A stretch of DNA of 64,000 nucleotides from Microtetraspora malaysiensis (GCF_001528665.1 NZ_BBYJ01000011.1:62001-126000), one strand, 5' to 3'; shown: positions 50,878 to 59,327, counted from the stretch's first letter. Numbers and translations: made by a program. The notes: generated by a model from the sequence alone, not told the origin.

Positions 50878-50893
50878 TGGTAATCGATTACCA
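50878..50893. promoter_or_regulatory. LacI-type operator, perfect 16-bp palindrome
   Basis: TGGTAATCGATTACCA is a perfect palindrome with the central CG usual for LacI-family sites. It lies 57 bases upstream of the substrate-binding protein gene and 150 bases from the second copy, a spacing that permits looping. Confidence 0.75.
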
Positions 50894-50949
50894 CACTCCC
50901 CACACTTTCACCTGCGGCTCCACTGGAGCGGCCCCCGAAAGGCTGTCTG

Positions 50950-51930
50950 ATGGCACGATCCATTCGACTCACCCGCATCACCACGGCGACCGCAATCCTC
51001 GCGACCGGCCTGCTGGCCGCCGCGTGCGGTGGCACGGACGACTCCGGCTCCGCGGCCTCCGGCGGCGGTGACAAGCCGAAGGTCGGCCTCGTCCAGATCA
51101 ACCAGCAGGCGATCTTCTTCAACGAGATGAACGCCGGCGCCGAGCAGGCGGCGAAGGAGGCGGGCGTCGATCTGACGATCTTCAACGCCAACGACGACCC
51201 CGCCAAGCAGAACGAGGCGATCGACAACTTCGTCCAGCAGCAGTTCGACGCCGTCGTCGTGGTCGCCATCGACGTCGAGGGCATCAAGCCCGCCGTCAAG
51301 ATCGCCAAGGATGCCGGGCTGAAGGTCGTCGCGGTGGACGCCATCGTGGACTCCCCGTCCGTCGACACCCAGGTCGGCGTGGACAACGCGGACGCCGCCC
51401 AGAAGGCCGGCGCGTTCGTCAACGACTGGGCCAAGGCGCAGAACCTCTCCGAGCCCAAGATCGGCGTCGTCGGCGCGCTCAACTCGTTCATCCAGAACAT
51501 CCGCAAGGACGACTTCGTCAAGACGGTCGAGGGCGCGGGCGCGAAGATCGTGCAGACGGTGGACGGCCAGAACAAGCAGGAGGCCGCCATGACGGCCGCC
51601 GAGAACCTGCTCACCTCCCGTTCCGACATGAACGTCGTCTACGCCACCGGCGAGCCGGCCCTCCTCGGCACCGTGGCCGCGGTCAAGTCGCAGAACGCGG
51701 CCGACCGGGTCAAGGTCTTCGGCTGGGACCTCACCAAGGAGGCGATCAGCGGCATCGACGCCGGGTTCGTCGCCGGTGTCGTCCAGCAGGACCCGAAGAC
51801 CGAGGGCTACGAGGCGGTCAAGGAGGCCAAGGCCCTGGTCGGCGGCGCCCAGGCCAAGAAGACGATCGACGTGCCGGTGACGATCGTGACCAAGGACAAC
51901 GTCGACCAGTACCGGGCCACCTTCAAGTGA
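50950..51930 (+). CDS. Ribose-type ABC substrate-binding lipoprotein, 326 aa
   Basis: Signal peptide with lipobox LLAAAC near residues 20-25 (ATAILATGLLAAACGG), followed by a Ser/Gly linker. The mature domain is a periplasmic-binding protein of the ribose/LacI class: VGLVQINQQAIFFNEMNAGA, QNEAIDNFVQQQFDAVVVVA and AIDVEGIKPAVKIAKDAGLK, then PKIGVVGALN and FGWDLTKEAISGIDAGFVAG. Lipid-anchored outside the membrane. First gene of the operon under the LacI-type operator. It ends in a GTGA overlap with the ATPase gene. Ligand likely a sugar or nucleoside-like molecule. Confidence 0.92.
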   Translation: MARSIRLTRITTATAILATGLLAAACGGTDDSGSAASGGGDKPKVGLVQINQQAIFFNEMNAGAEQAAKEAGVDLTIFNANDDPAKQNEAIDNFVQQQFDAVVVVAIDVEGIKPAVKIAKDAGLKVVAVDAIVDSPSVDTQVGVDNADAAQKAGAFVNDWAKAQNLSEPKIGVVGALNSFIQNIRKDDFVKTVEGAGAKIVQTVDGQNKQEAAMTAAENLLTSRSDMNVVYATGEPALLGTVAAVKSQNAADRVKVFGWDLTKEAISGIDAGFVAGVVQQDPKTEGYEAVKEAKALVGGAQAKKTIDVPVTIVTKDNVDQYRATFK

Positions 51931-52820
51931 GCGACGACACGGCACCGGCGACCGGACGGAAAGCAGAGGAGGTGAGACCCGTGGCCCCAGCGGACGGCGC
52001 CGCCGAGCGCACCGTCGACCGGGTGGTCATGCGCGACATCCGCAAGCGCTACGGAATGGTCGACGCGCTTCGCGGCGTGACGCTGCGCGTCGGCCCGGGT
52101 GAGGTGATCGGGCTCGTCGGCGACAACGCCGCCGGAAAGTCCACCCTGATGAAGGTGCTCGCGGGCGCGGTCGTGCCGGACTCCGGCGAGATCGTCTTCG
52201 ACGGGCAGACGGTCTCGTTCGCCACGCCGCGCGACGCGCGCGAGCTGGGCATCGAGATGGTGTACCAGGACCTCGCCCTCTGCGACGACATCGACGTGGC
52301 CGGCAACCTGTTCCTCGGCCGCGAGCCCCGCAAGGCCGGCGGCCTGCTGCTCGACGTCGCGCGGATGCACAGGGACGCCCGTCAGCACCTGGACGCGCTG
52401 AACATCCGGATCCCGCTCACCGACATCCCGGTGGGCGGCCTGTCCGGAGGGCAGCGCCAGGCCGTGGCCATCGCCCGCGCGGTGACCTTCGGCCCCAAGC
52501 TGCTCATCCTCGACGAGCCCACGGCGGCGCTGGCCGTCGCCGAGGTCGAGACCGTGCTCGAACTGATCAAGACGGTCTCCGCGCAGGGCGTCTCGGTCAT
52601 CCTGATCACGCACCGCCTGCAGGATCTGTTCCGGGTCTGCGACCGGCTCTGCGTGATGTACGAGGGCACCCTGCGGGCCGACCTCGACGCCCGGGCCACC
52701 AGCCTGGAGCGGCTCGTCTCCGAGATCGTCGCCCACGACCAGATCGACTCCGGCAAGAGCGACGCCGGAAAGGCCGACGGGCGGAAGGGGAACGACACGA
52801 CCGAGGGAGCGCGACGGTGA
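51927..52820 (+). CDS. ABC importer ATPase, single-domain ribose type, 297 aa
   Basis: Walker A GDNAAGKST near residues 67-75, Q-loop in MVYQDLALC, signature LSGGQRQAVAIARAV near 172-186, Walker B LLILDEPTAAL and H-loop LITHRLQ. Ribose-type ATPases are usually about 500 aa with two such domains; this has one, as in the fructose/FrcA-like variants, so it must work as a homodimer. The last 30 residues are polar and charged. GTG start overlaps the upstream stop, and the end overlaps the permease start. Confidence 0.92.
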   Translation: MSDDTAPATGRKAEEVRPVAPADGAAERTVDRVVMRDIRKRYGMVDALRGVTLRVGPGEVIGLVGDNAAGKSTLMKVLAGAVVPDSGEIVFDGQTVSFATPRDARELGIEMVYQDLALCDDIDVAGNLFLGREPRKAGGLLLDVARMHRDARQHLDALNIRIPLTDIPVGGLSGGQRQAVAIARAVTFGPKLLILDEPTAALAVAEVETVLELIKTVSAQGVSVILITHRLQDLFRVCDRLCVMYEGTLRADLDARATSLERLVSEIVAHDQIDSGKSDAGKADGRKGNDTTEGARR

Positions 52821-53854
52821 CCACGAGCGAGCCGACCACCACCGCAGGCAAGCCACCCGTCGTCAGCGAACGAGTCGTGACCACGCGCGCGGCCCGCGCC
52901 AACGCTCACATCGGCAAGCACGCGCAGACGATCGCGATCGGCGTCGTCCTGGTCCTCCTGCTGATCTTCTTCGCGTTCTCGGCGGACCGGTTCGCGACGA
53001 CCGGCAACCTGCTCAACCTGCTGCGGCAGATCTCGCCGACGCTGATCGTCGCCATCGCGATGACGTTCGTGATCAGCACGTCCGGAATCGACCTGTCGGT
53101 CGGATCCACGGTCGCGCTGACGGGGTCGCTGCTGGCGATCGTGCTGCAGCACGGCTGGGACCCGACGCTGGCGCTCGTCGCCATCCTCGCGCTCGGCGCG
53201 CTGATCGGGTTCATCAACGGCTGGTTCTCGTCGTACCAGAACATCCCGCCGTTCATCGTCACCCTGGCCATGCTGTCGATCATGCGCGGCACCGCGCTGC
53301 GCGCCACCGAGGGGTACTCCACCCCGATCGACGGCGACCTGTGGATCGTCCAGCTCGGGCAGGGACGCGTCGCCGGGATCCCGGTGCCGGTCATCCTCGC
53401 CGTCGTGGTCGCGGCGGTCGGCTGGATCACCCTGACCCGTACGCCGTTCGGCCGGTACGTGATCGGCTTGGGCTCCAACGGCGAGTCGCTGCGCCGTACC
53501 GGCGTGAACACCCGCAAGGTCGGGCTGGCCGTCTACGTGCTGACCGGCCTGGCCGCGGCCCTGGCCGGCGTGCTGATCGCCACCCGGCTCAGCTCCGGCT
53601 CCTCGAACGCGGGGAGCGGCTTCGAGCTCGAAGTGATCACGGCCGTGGTGCTCGGCGGCACCAGCCTCTTCGGCGGCCGGGGCAGCATGCTCGGCACCAT
53701 GCTGGGCGCGCTCACCCTCGGTGTCATCGCCAACGGCCTCGTGCTGCTGCATGTCTCGCCGTTCTACGTCCAGATCGTGCAGGGCGCGATCCTGCTGCTG
53801 GCCATCTTCGCCAACAGCAAGGTCTGGGCCAGATTCGGCGCGGTGCGCAAATGA
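52817..53854 (+). CDS. ABC importer permease, RbsC type, 345 aa
   Basis: About nine membrane helices, starting TIAIGVVLVLLLIFFAFSA. Family segments: ISTSGIDLSVGSTVALTGSL near residues 92-111, NGWFSSYQNIPPFIVTLAML near 134-153, GSNGESLRRTGVNTRKVGLA near 217-236 and AVVLGGTSLFGGRGSMLGTM near 276-295. Forms the channel with two copies. Overlaps both neighbours by four bases. The remaining genes of the operon are enzymes, so the imported compound is probably broken down at once. Confidence 0.92.
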   Translation: MTTSEPTTTAGKPPVVSERVVTTRAARANAHIGKHAQTIAIGVVLVLLLIFFAFSADRFATTGNLLNLLRQISPTLIVAIAMTFVISTSGIDLSVGSTVALTGSLLAIVLQHGWDPTLALVAILALGALIGFINGWFSSYQNIPPFIVTLAMLSIMRGTALRATEGYSTPIDGDLWIVQLGQGRVAGIPVPVILAVVVAAVGWITLTRTPFGRYVIGLGSNGESLRRTGVNTRKVGLAVYVLTGLAAALAGVLIATRLSSGSSNAGSGFELEVITAVVLGGTSLFGGRGSMLGTMLGALTLGVIANGLVLLHVSPFYVQIVQGAILLLAIFANSKVWARFGAVRK

Positions 53855-54948
53855 CCACGGGGGCGCGAGGCACCGGCGTCACCGTGACCACGGTGCTCGG
53901 CCCGGTGCCCGTCGAGGAGCTCGGCGTCACGCTCTGCCACGAGCACCTGCGCAACGACGGCGATCTGGCCTGGCACCCGGCGCCCGACGGCGACGCCGAG
54001 GGCGAGCTGATCGCCCGCGCGCCGGTGCGGATGGAGTTCCTCGGCCGGCTGCGTAACGACCCGTACCTCTCCCGCGACAACGTCTCCCTGGACGACACCG
54101 ACGTCGCGATCGAGGAGGTGGCGCGGTTCGCCGCGCGCGGCGGGCGCAGCGTCCTCGAGGTCACCCCGGAGGGCCTCGGCCGCGCCCCGGCCGAGCTGGC
54201 CGCGATCGCCCGCGCCACCGGTCTCAACATCGTGATGGGCTGCGGCTTCTACTTGGAGCGCACCCATCCCGAGCGGGTCCGCGGCATGAGCGTCGCGGAC
54301 ATCGCCGCCGAGATCGAGCGCGACCTCACCGAGGGCGTGGACGGCGTGCGCGCGGGCGTCATCGGCGAGATCGGCGTCTCCCCGGACTTCACCACCGAGG
54401 AGGAGAAGGTCCTGCGCGCCGCCGCGCGGGCGCAGGCCCGCACGCGGGTGCCGCTGTCCGTGCACCTCCCCGGGTGGGTACGGCACGGCCACCGCGTGCT
54501 CGACGTCATCGCCGAGGAGGGCGGCCTGATCGAGGCCACCGTCCTGTCGCACCTCAACCCCAGCGGAGGGGACCGCGACTACCAGGTCGCGCTCGCCACC
54601 CGAGGCGCCTACCTCGGGTACGACATGTGCGGCATGGACTACCTCTACCCGGGCGAGGGCCAGTCCCCGTGCGACGAGGACAACGCCGCCGCGGTCGCGT
54701 GGCTGCACCGCGCCGGGCTGGGCCACCGGGTGCTGCTGTCCCAGGACGTGTTCCTCAAGACCATGCTGGTCCGCTACGGCGGCACCGGTTACGCGCACAT
54801 CCTGACCCACTTCGTGCCGCGGTTGCACCGGCACGGGCTGACCCCCGCGGACACCACGCGGATGCTCGTGGACAACCCGCGCGACCTCTTCCTGGCCTTC
54901 GCGGCGCCAGGGAACCGCCACACTTCCGACACCATCGACACCCTCTAA
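53851..54948 (+). CDS. Phosphotriesterase-family (lactonase-like) metal hydrolase, 365 aa
   Basis: Amidohydrolase barrel: VTLCHEHLRNDG (HxH metal pair near residues 29-31), GVIGEIGVSPDFTTEEEKVL, VPLSVHLPGW and VLSHLNPSGG (His ligands) and LLSQDVFLKTML (Asp), ending with DNPRDLFLAF. At the position of the carbamylated Lys bridge the sequence has Glu (GEIG), as in some phosphotriesterase-homology proteins. ATG 53851 overlaps the permease stop. In such operons these enzymes open lactones or hydrolyse sugar-phosphate-like esters; here the substrate is unknown. Confidence 0.85.
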   Translation: MTTGARGTGVTVTTVLGPVPVEELGVTLCHEHLRNDGDLAWHPAPDGDAEGELIARAPVRMEFLGRLRNDPYLSRDNVSLDDTDVAIEEVARFAARGGRSVLEVTPEGLGRAPAELAAIARATGLNIVMGCGFYLERTHPERVRGMSVADIAAEIERDLTEGVDGVRAGVIGEIGVSPDFTTEEEKVLRAAARAQARTRVPLSVHLPGWVRHGHRVLDVIAEEGGLIEATVLSHLNPSGGDRDYQVALATRGAYLGYDMCGMDYLYPGEGQSPCDEDNAAAVAWLHRAGLGHRVLLSQDVFLKTMLVRYGGTGYAHILTHFVPRLHRHGLTPADTTRMLVDNPRDLFLAFAAPGNRHTSDTIDTL

Positions 54949-54960
54949 GGAGACATCCTC

Positions 54961-55710
54961 ATGACCCGCGTGCTTGTCGCCGGCGAATCGTGGGTGAGCG
55001 TTTCGACCCATTACAAGGGCTTCGACGCGTTCACCTCGACCACCTACCACACCGGTTTCGAGCCGCTGCGGGACGTCCTGGTCGCCGACGGCGTGGAGGT
55101 CGACCACCTTCCCGCGCACGACGTGCCCAAGCTGTTCCCCGGGACGCTCGACGCCCTGTCCGCGTACGACGTCATCGTGCTCTCCGACATCGGCGCCAAC
55201 AGCATCCTGCTGCACCCCGACACCTGGCTGGCCTGCGGCAAGACCGTCAACCGGATCGAGCTGCTGGCGGAGTGGGTTGAGCAGGGCGGCGGCCTCGCGA
55301 TGGCGGGCGGCTACCTGAGCTTCCAGGGCTTCGAGGCCAAGGCCGCCTACAGCGGCACCGCCGTCGAGCGGGTGCTGCCCGCCCGGATCTCCCGGTTCGA
55401 CGACCGGGTGGAGACGCCGCAGGGCGTGCCCGGCGCCCTCGCCGACGGCTCGCACCCGATCACCGCCGGCCTTCCCGCGGAATGGCCCGCGCTGCTCGGG
55501 TACAACCGGTTCGAGGTGCCGGAGGACGCGACCCTCCTCGCCACGGTCGGCGGCGACCCGCTGCTCGCCGTACGCGAGGCCGGGGCCGGCCGTACGCTCG
55601 CCTGGGCGTCGGACATCGCGCCGCACTGGTGCCCGGACGAGTTCATGGCGTGGGACGGGTATGCCACCCTGTTCACCCGCGCCGTACGGTGGCTGGCCAA
55701 GGAGATCTGA
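54961..55710 (+). CDS. ThuA/GATase1-like protein, 249 aa
   Basis: Class I glutamine-amidotransferase-like fold: RVLVAGESWVSVSTHYKGFD at the start, VIVLSDIGANSILLHPDTWL, VEQGGGLAMAGGYLSFQGFE where a catalytic Cys elbow would lie (here no Cys, Gly-Gly-Tyr instead), and WASDIAPHWCPDEFMAWDGY near the end. It resembles proteins of the STM3548/ThuA-like group, which are not amidotransferases. AAGGAG lies 6 bases before the ATG. Within the operon it sits between the phosphotriesterase-type enzyme and the nucleoside hydrolase. Role unknown. Confidence 0.75.
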   Translation: MTRVLVAGESWVSVSTHYKGFDAFTSTTYHTGFEPLRDVLVADGVEVDHLPAHDVPKLFPGTLDALSAYDVIVLSDIGANSILLHPDTWLACGKTVNRIELLAEWVEQGGGLAMAGGYLSFQGFEAKAAYSGTAVERVLPARISRFDDRVETPQGVPGALADGSHPITAGLPAEWPALLGYNRFEVPEDATLLATVGGDPLLAVREAGAGRTLAWASDIAPHWCPDEFMAWDGYATLFTRAVRWLAKEI

Positions 55711-55711
55711 C

Positions 55712-56653
55712 GTGCCCATCCCGGTGATCCTGGACTGCGACCCCGGCCATGACGACGCCATGGCCATTCTGCTCGCGGTGGCGAATCCGGCGATCGACCT
55801 GCGCGCGGTGTCCACCGTCGCGGGCAACCAGACCGTCGAGAAGACGGCGCTCAACGCCCGGCGGATGCTCAGCCTGGCGGGGGTCACCGGGGTGCCCGTC
55901 GCGGCCGGCTGCGACCGGCCGCTGACCGGGACCCTGGAGATCGGCGACTACGTGCACGGGGAGAGCGGGCTGGACGGCCCGGCGTTCGGCGAGCCGGACG
56001 TGCCCCTCGACCCGCGGCACGGCGTCGCGCTCATCCACGACACGCTCGCGGCGGCGGACGAGCCCGTCACGATCGTGGCGATCGGGCCGCTGACCAACAT
56101 CGCGACCCTGCTGCGGCGCCACCCCGAGGACCGGGAGCGGATCCGCGAGATCGTGATCATGGGTGGCTCGACCGAGCGGGGCAACCACACCCCGTACGCC
56201 GAGTTCAACATCGTCACCGACCCGGAGGCCGCCGCCGAGGTCCTCGGCAGCGGTGTCCCGACCACGTGGGTGGGGCTCAACGTCAGCCACCAGGCGCTGG
56301 TCACCACCGACGTGCTCGACCGCATCTCCACGCTCGGCACCCCGCTGGCCCGCGTCTGCGTGGAACTGCTCACCTTCTTCGGGTCGAGCTACCACCAGGC
56401 GTGGGGCTTCGAGGCGCCGCCGCTGCACGACCCGATCACCATCGCGTACCTGATCGACCCGCAGGTCATGACGTACGCGCGGGTGGGGCTGCGGATCGAG
56501 GTCGAGGGCAAGTACACCCGGGGCGCCACGGTCGCCGATCTGCACGGCCGGATGGACTGGGAGCCCAACGCGAACGTGGGCCTGGTCCTCGACCGCGACC
56601 GCTTCTGGGACCTGATGATCGGCGCGATCGAGACGCTGGGCGCCGCGAAGTAG
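55712..56653 (+). CDS. Inosine-uridine-preferring nucleoside hydrolase family, 313 aa
   Basis: Calcium-dependent N-ribohydrolase: the DCDPGHDDAMAILLAVANPA stretch near residues 8-27 is the metal- and ribose-binding signature (DxDxxxDD), then VIMGGSTERGNHTPYAEFNI near 150-169 and PPLHDPITIAYLIDP (His/Asp pair) near 231-245. It splits nucleosides into base and ribose. GTG 55712 is chosen, with AAGGAG 7 bases before; the open frame to 55661 is not family-like. The last gene of the importer operon; a terminator follows. Its presence is the best hint that the imported substrate is a nucleoside or ribosyl compound. Confidence 0.9.
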   Translation: MPIPVILDCDPGHDDAMAILLAVANPAIDLRAVSTVAGNQTVEKTALNARRMLSLAGVTGVPVAAGCDRPLTGTLEIGDYVHGESGLDGPAFGEPDVPLDPRHGVALIHDTLAAADEPVTIVAIGPLTNIATLLRRHPEDRERIREIVIMGGSTERGNHTPYAEFNIVTDPEAAAEVLGSGVPTTWVGLNVSHQALVTTDVLDRISTLGTPLARVCVELLTFFGSSYHQAWGFEAPPLHDPITIAYLIDPQVMTYARVGLRIEVEGKYTRGATVADLHGRMDWEPNANVGLVLDRDRFWDLMIGAIETLGAAK

Positions 56654-56729
56654 CCCAGGACCTGTAGGGACGTCTTTCGGGGATCCTCCGGGATCACCCG
56701 GTGTGCCGAGAAGGCTCACGCCGAGAGAA

Positions 56730-56764
56730 CCGGCCCGTCTCCCTTGCCGGGGGAGGCGGGCCGG
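56730..56764 (+). terminator. Terminator of the ABC-hydrolase operon
   Basis: CCGGCCCGTCTCCC pairs with GGGAGGCGGGCCGG over 14 bp with one G-U, loop TTGCCGG, followed by CGTCTGCTTG. It lies 77 bases after the nucleoside hydrolase stop and before the convergent terpene synthase, and may serve both. Confidence 0.7.
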
Positions 56765-56867
56765 CGTCTGCTTGACCCTGACCATGCGTAAGGCCCCGCA
56801 CCATCGCCTACGCCGAAAACTTCGCGGGCTGGCCCAGCGCGAGCTCGTCCCGCCGGCGGCGACGCCA

Positions 56868-57992
56868 TCAAGCCCGTGCTTCCGGGCGGCTCCCGAAATC
56901 GCGGAGAAACGCGTCCCGTTCCCACGTGGACAGCAGGCTCGAAGGGATCGTGAGGTCCCGCGCGGAATCCTGGCCGTGCGAGCCGGCGGCGGGCCGGTAC
57001 CGATCGGTGTCCCTGTGCCAGCGGTACGAGCCGGCAGCCCAGCCCTGGATGGCCTGGGCATGCCGCAGGACGGCACGCTGAGTCTCAGGATCCGCATGCA
57101 GATCATGCAGCGCTTGCGGGAGGTCAGTCTCGACATTCGCTTCGAGTGTCCTGACCCGGCCCGTCAGGATGCGGTCGACGAAGGAGACCGCATCGTTGAG
57201 GGAGACACCGAGAAGTTCCTGGGCCACGTGCACGATGTTGTTCCTCGCGACGCCCTCGCGGACCTCCTTGGGATAGGACACGATGTCGTTGTGCAGATCG
57301 ACCGTGTCCCGGAATGAGTCGATCAGCACAGTGAACGGCCGGGTGCCCCGGATGTCATCGGGGATCTCCCAACCGAGTGAGTGCTCCATCAGTAGTGCGC
57401 TGCACCCGGCCGCCCCGTAGTCGCGGCGCATCTCGGTCTGCTCGATGAGGTCGGGAGACCGGTGGCGTTCGAGGTTATCTGTCTCCCACAGCGATGCCTC
57501 CAGGAACTGCCGTACGGACCTGGTGTACAGCAGGCGCCACGGAATCGACGCCGAGGGCGCCGTGCGGCGCCACAGGTCGGCCAGCGCACGTTCCACGGGA
57601 TGCTCGGGGGGTGGCACCAAGCCGGGTGTCATGATCGGCATGAATGCCATCAGCCGCTCGATACGTCGCAGGATCTGCTCCCGGTTGCCGAGAGCTTCAC
57701 ACCCGGCGTTGAAGACGTCGTCCAGGCACCAGATGAGGCTGTGCCAGCCAGACAACAGCTCCAGCCCCTCGGCACAGGCATGGGGATAGGTCCAGGCGGT
57801 GAACCGGGTGAAGTCCGCCCGGTCGAAGGTCTCCGCACTCCAGCCGCCGTGGTGTGAGTCGGTGCCCAGCGGCTCAAGCAGCCCCACAGCGCATGCCCAG
57901 GCGCGAACGCGCGGGCGGACGGCCTCCAGGTGCGGATTCACCCTGGCCCGGAACGGCATATAGAACACGGGGAGCTGGAAGGCGTCCGTCAA
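56868..57992 (-). CDS. Class I terpene synthase, 374 aa
   Basis: Bacterial sesquiterpene-type cyclase. Start FQLPVFYMPFRARVNPHLEA is typical of the germacradienol/geosmin and related group. The first metal motif is LDDVFN (residues 90-95): the two Asp are present but the third acid of DDxxD/E is Asn. The second motif NDIVSYPKE (235-243) is complete. A final RY pair is at 331-332. TTG 57992 with AGGAGG five bases upstream is the start. One domain only, so not a full geosmin synthase (about 725 aa). It stands alone; no P450 or prenyl synthase is beside it. Product unknown. Confidence 0.88.
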   Translation of the reverse strand: MTDAFQLPVFYMPFRARVNPHLEAVRPRVRAWACAVGLLEPLGTDSHHGGWSAETFDRADFTRFTAWTYPHACAEGLELLSGWHSLIWCLDDVFNAGCEALGNREQILRRIERLMAFMPIMTPGLVPPPEHPVERALADLWRRTAPSASIPWRLLYTRSVRQFLEASLWETDNLERHRSPDLIEQTEMRRDYGAAGCSALLMEHSLGWEIPDDIRGTRPFTVLIDSFRDTVDLHNDIVSYPKEVREGVARNNIVHVAQELLGVSLNDAVSFVDRILTGRVRTLEANVETDLPQALHDLHADPETQRAVLRHAQAIQGWAAGSYRWHRDTDRYRPAAGSHGQDSARDLTIPSSLLSTWERDAFLRDFGSRPEARA

Positions 57993-58483
57993 CGCGGCCT
58001 CCTGGATGGCGCCGTCAGTTCGGGGTCACGCCCGCTGGAGAGCGGTGGGTTGCCGGCAGGCGGATCAAGGAGCGCGATATCGCCGGTGAGGCTACCCGGT
58101 GCGTCCGGTGGGTAAACAAGGCCGCTGGTTTCCAGCTTCGATCGGGTGGCGGGTCGTGGCGGCACATTCCCGGTCGGCCCGGAATCGTCTGATCGGACGA
58201 ACGTCCGGCGGCGGGGCGGGCGGGCCGAGGCGCGGCCAAGGCTTACCGGGCCGGTAAGAAGCCCCGTCACGCGGACTCTCGCTGCGCGCCTTCCAGCCAG
58301 ATCACGATCAGACCGCGATCCGGGCCACCGCTGATCAATAAACACGACAAGAGCTGCCTAAGAACGGAATGGCGGTGTTTGTCGTCTCACGGCGCCGGAG
58401 ATCCACACGATGCGGAAATAGCCCCATCGAGGGTTATCCGGGGCAATCTTCGGCATGGATGGCGGAGATGCTCGAGCGTCTAG
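57993..58483. other. 490-bp intergenic stretch, nothing assigned
   Basis: The divergent gap between the terpene synthase and the secreted low-complexity gene. Several short open frames show no family and no ribosome site. Around 58330-58460 the GC content drops visibly. The only clear element is the palindrome just after this stretch. Confidence 0.4.
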
Positions 58484-58497
58484 AGGAATCGATTCCT
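58484..58497. promoter_or_regulatory. Perfect 14-bp palindrome before the secreted low-complexity gene
   Basis: AGGAATCGATTCCT ends 18 bases upstream of the ATG. Its AATCGATT core is shared with the LacI-type operator at 50878. Possible operator or leader hairpin. Confidence 0.45.
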
Positions 58498-58515
58498 TTT
58501 CGGGGGAGAATCGCT

Positions 58516-58980
58516 ATGTCCAAGTTCAAGAGTCTCGTCGGGCTGCTCGCCGTGGGCGCCGCGTTGACCGGTGGGGCGGTCGCGCTGGGCGCCGCTACCA
58601 CCGTCACTGCGGCGAGCGCCGCCATCGTCCAGGCCGGCGGCTACATCCCCCCGCCGGCCCCGGTGGTGAAGCACGTAACGGTGGCGAAGCCGGTCACGGT
58701 GACGAAGCCGGTCACCGTGACGCCGTCGGTCAGCTTCCCCAGATGGGAGAGCAGCCGCAACCGCAACCACAACCGCAACCACAACCGCAACCACCAGCGG
58801 CAGCGCGGCGACCAGCGCCAGCAGCAGCGTCAGCGCCAGAACGTCATCAACAACATCCGGATCCGCCAGCCGGAGGTGCGGCGGGAGCGCGAGGTCAGGG
58901 AGGTCAGGGAGGACCGGGGCTTCGACTTCCCGGCCCAGGCCCCGTTCAACGGGTTCATCGGGGACGCAGGGCTGAACTAG
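58516..58980 (+). CDS. Secreted low-complexity Arg/Asn/His/Gln-rich protein, 154 aa
   Basis: Signal peptide KFKSLVGLLAVGAALTGGAV, continuing to an ASA cleavage site near residue 36. The mature part has three zones: VTVAKPVTVTKPVTVTPSV (six-residue repeats), then RNRNHNRNHNRNHQRQRGDQ followed by RQQQRQRQ (about residues 77-110), then a charged helix EVRREREVREVREDRGFDFP. GGGGGAGAA stands before ATG 58516. No family recognised. The basic repeats could bind nucleic acid, metal or wall polymers outside the cell. A perfect palindrome lies just upstream and strong hairpins follow. Confidence 0.78.
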   Translation: MSKFKSLVGLLAVGAALTGGAVALGAATTVTAASAAIVQAGGYIPPPAPVVKHVTVAKPVTVTKPVTVTPSVSFPRWESSRNRNHNRNHNRNHQRQRGDQRQQQRQRQNVINNIRIRQPEVRREREVREVREDRGFDFPAQAPFNGFIGDAGLN

Positions 58981-58992
58981 TCGGTCTCACTT

Positions 58993-59014
58993 GCCGGCTC
59001 GTAGAGGAGCCGGC
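58993..59014 (+). terminator. Hairpin directly after the low-complexity gene
   Basis: GCCGGCTC and GAGCCGGC, perfect 8-bp stem, 6-base loop GTAGAG, 12 bases after the stop codon. Confidence 0.6.
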
Positions 59015-59030
59015 CTGCTGATCTACACCA

Positions 59031-59068
59031 GAGCGCCCCGCCACCCTTCGCCAGGGTGCGGGGCGCTC
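59031..59068. terminator. Second, stronger hairpin after the low-complexity gene
   Basis: GAGCGCCCCGCCACCCT pairs with AGGGTGCGGGGCGCTC over 16 bp with one bulged C and a 5-base loop TCGCC. Followed by GACTGTGTG. A tandem terminator with the previous hairpin. Confidence 0.65.
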
Positions 59069-59213
59069 GACTGTGTGCGCGGCCCTGCCGCGGGGGCCGG
59101 CCTGTTCAGCCTCCACGGCATCACCAAGATCAAATAGGCCGTCCAAGCTATCGGTTCGTAAGCCCCGCTCAGCGGCCTCCATGGGGAGGCGCAAACCGGA
59201 GGCCGCCTTCCAA

Positions 59214-59267
59214 GTAGTCCGCTCGCCGTGCCGCCGCCGTCACGGCGAGCGGACTACGTTCCGTAGT
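59214..59267 (+). promoter_or_regulatory. Two overlapping hairpins in the hemC leader
   Basis: Hairpin 1: GTAGTCCGCTCGCCGTG (59214-59230) pairs perfectly over 17 bp with 59241-59257 around a 10-base loop. Hairpin 2: ACTACG (59253-59258) and CGTAGT (59262-59267), a perfect 6-bp stem with loop TTC. They share bases 59253-59257 and so exclude each other. They lie 60-110 bases before the hemC ATG, as an attenuator would. Alternatively hairpin 1 is just a third terminator of the preceding gene. Confidence 0.5.
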
Positions 59268-59327
59268 GACAGTTCGCTACATGGCGACCGACCGTCACCG
59301 GAAACGACTGGGAAAGCGACCTCACCC

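Noticed and set aside
56868-57992. Geosmin synthase
   Set aside because: Only one terpene synthase domain is present and the first metal motif differs; geosmin synthase has two domains and about 725 residues.
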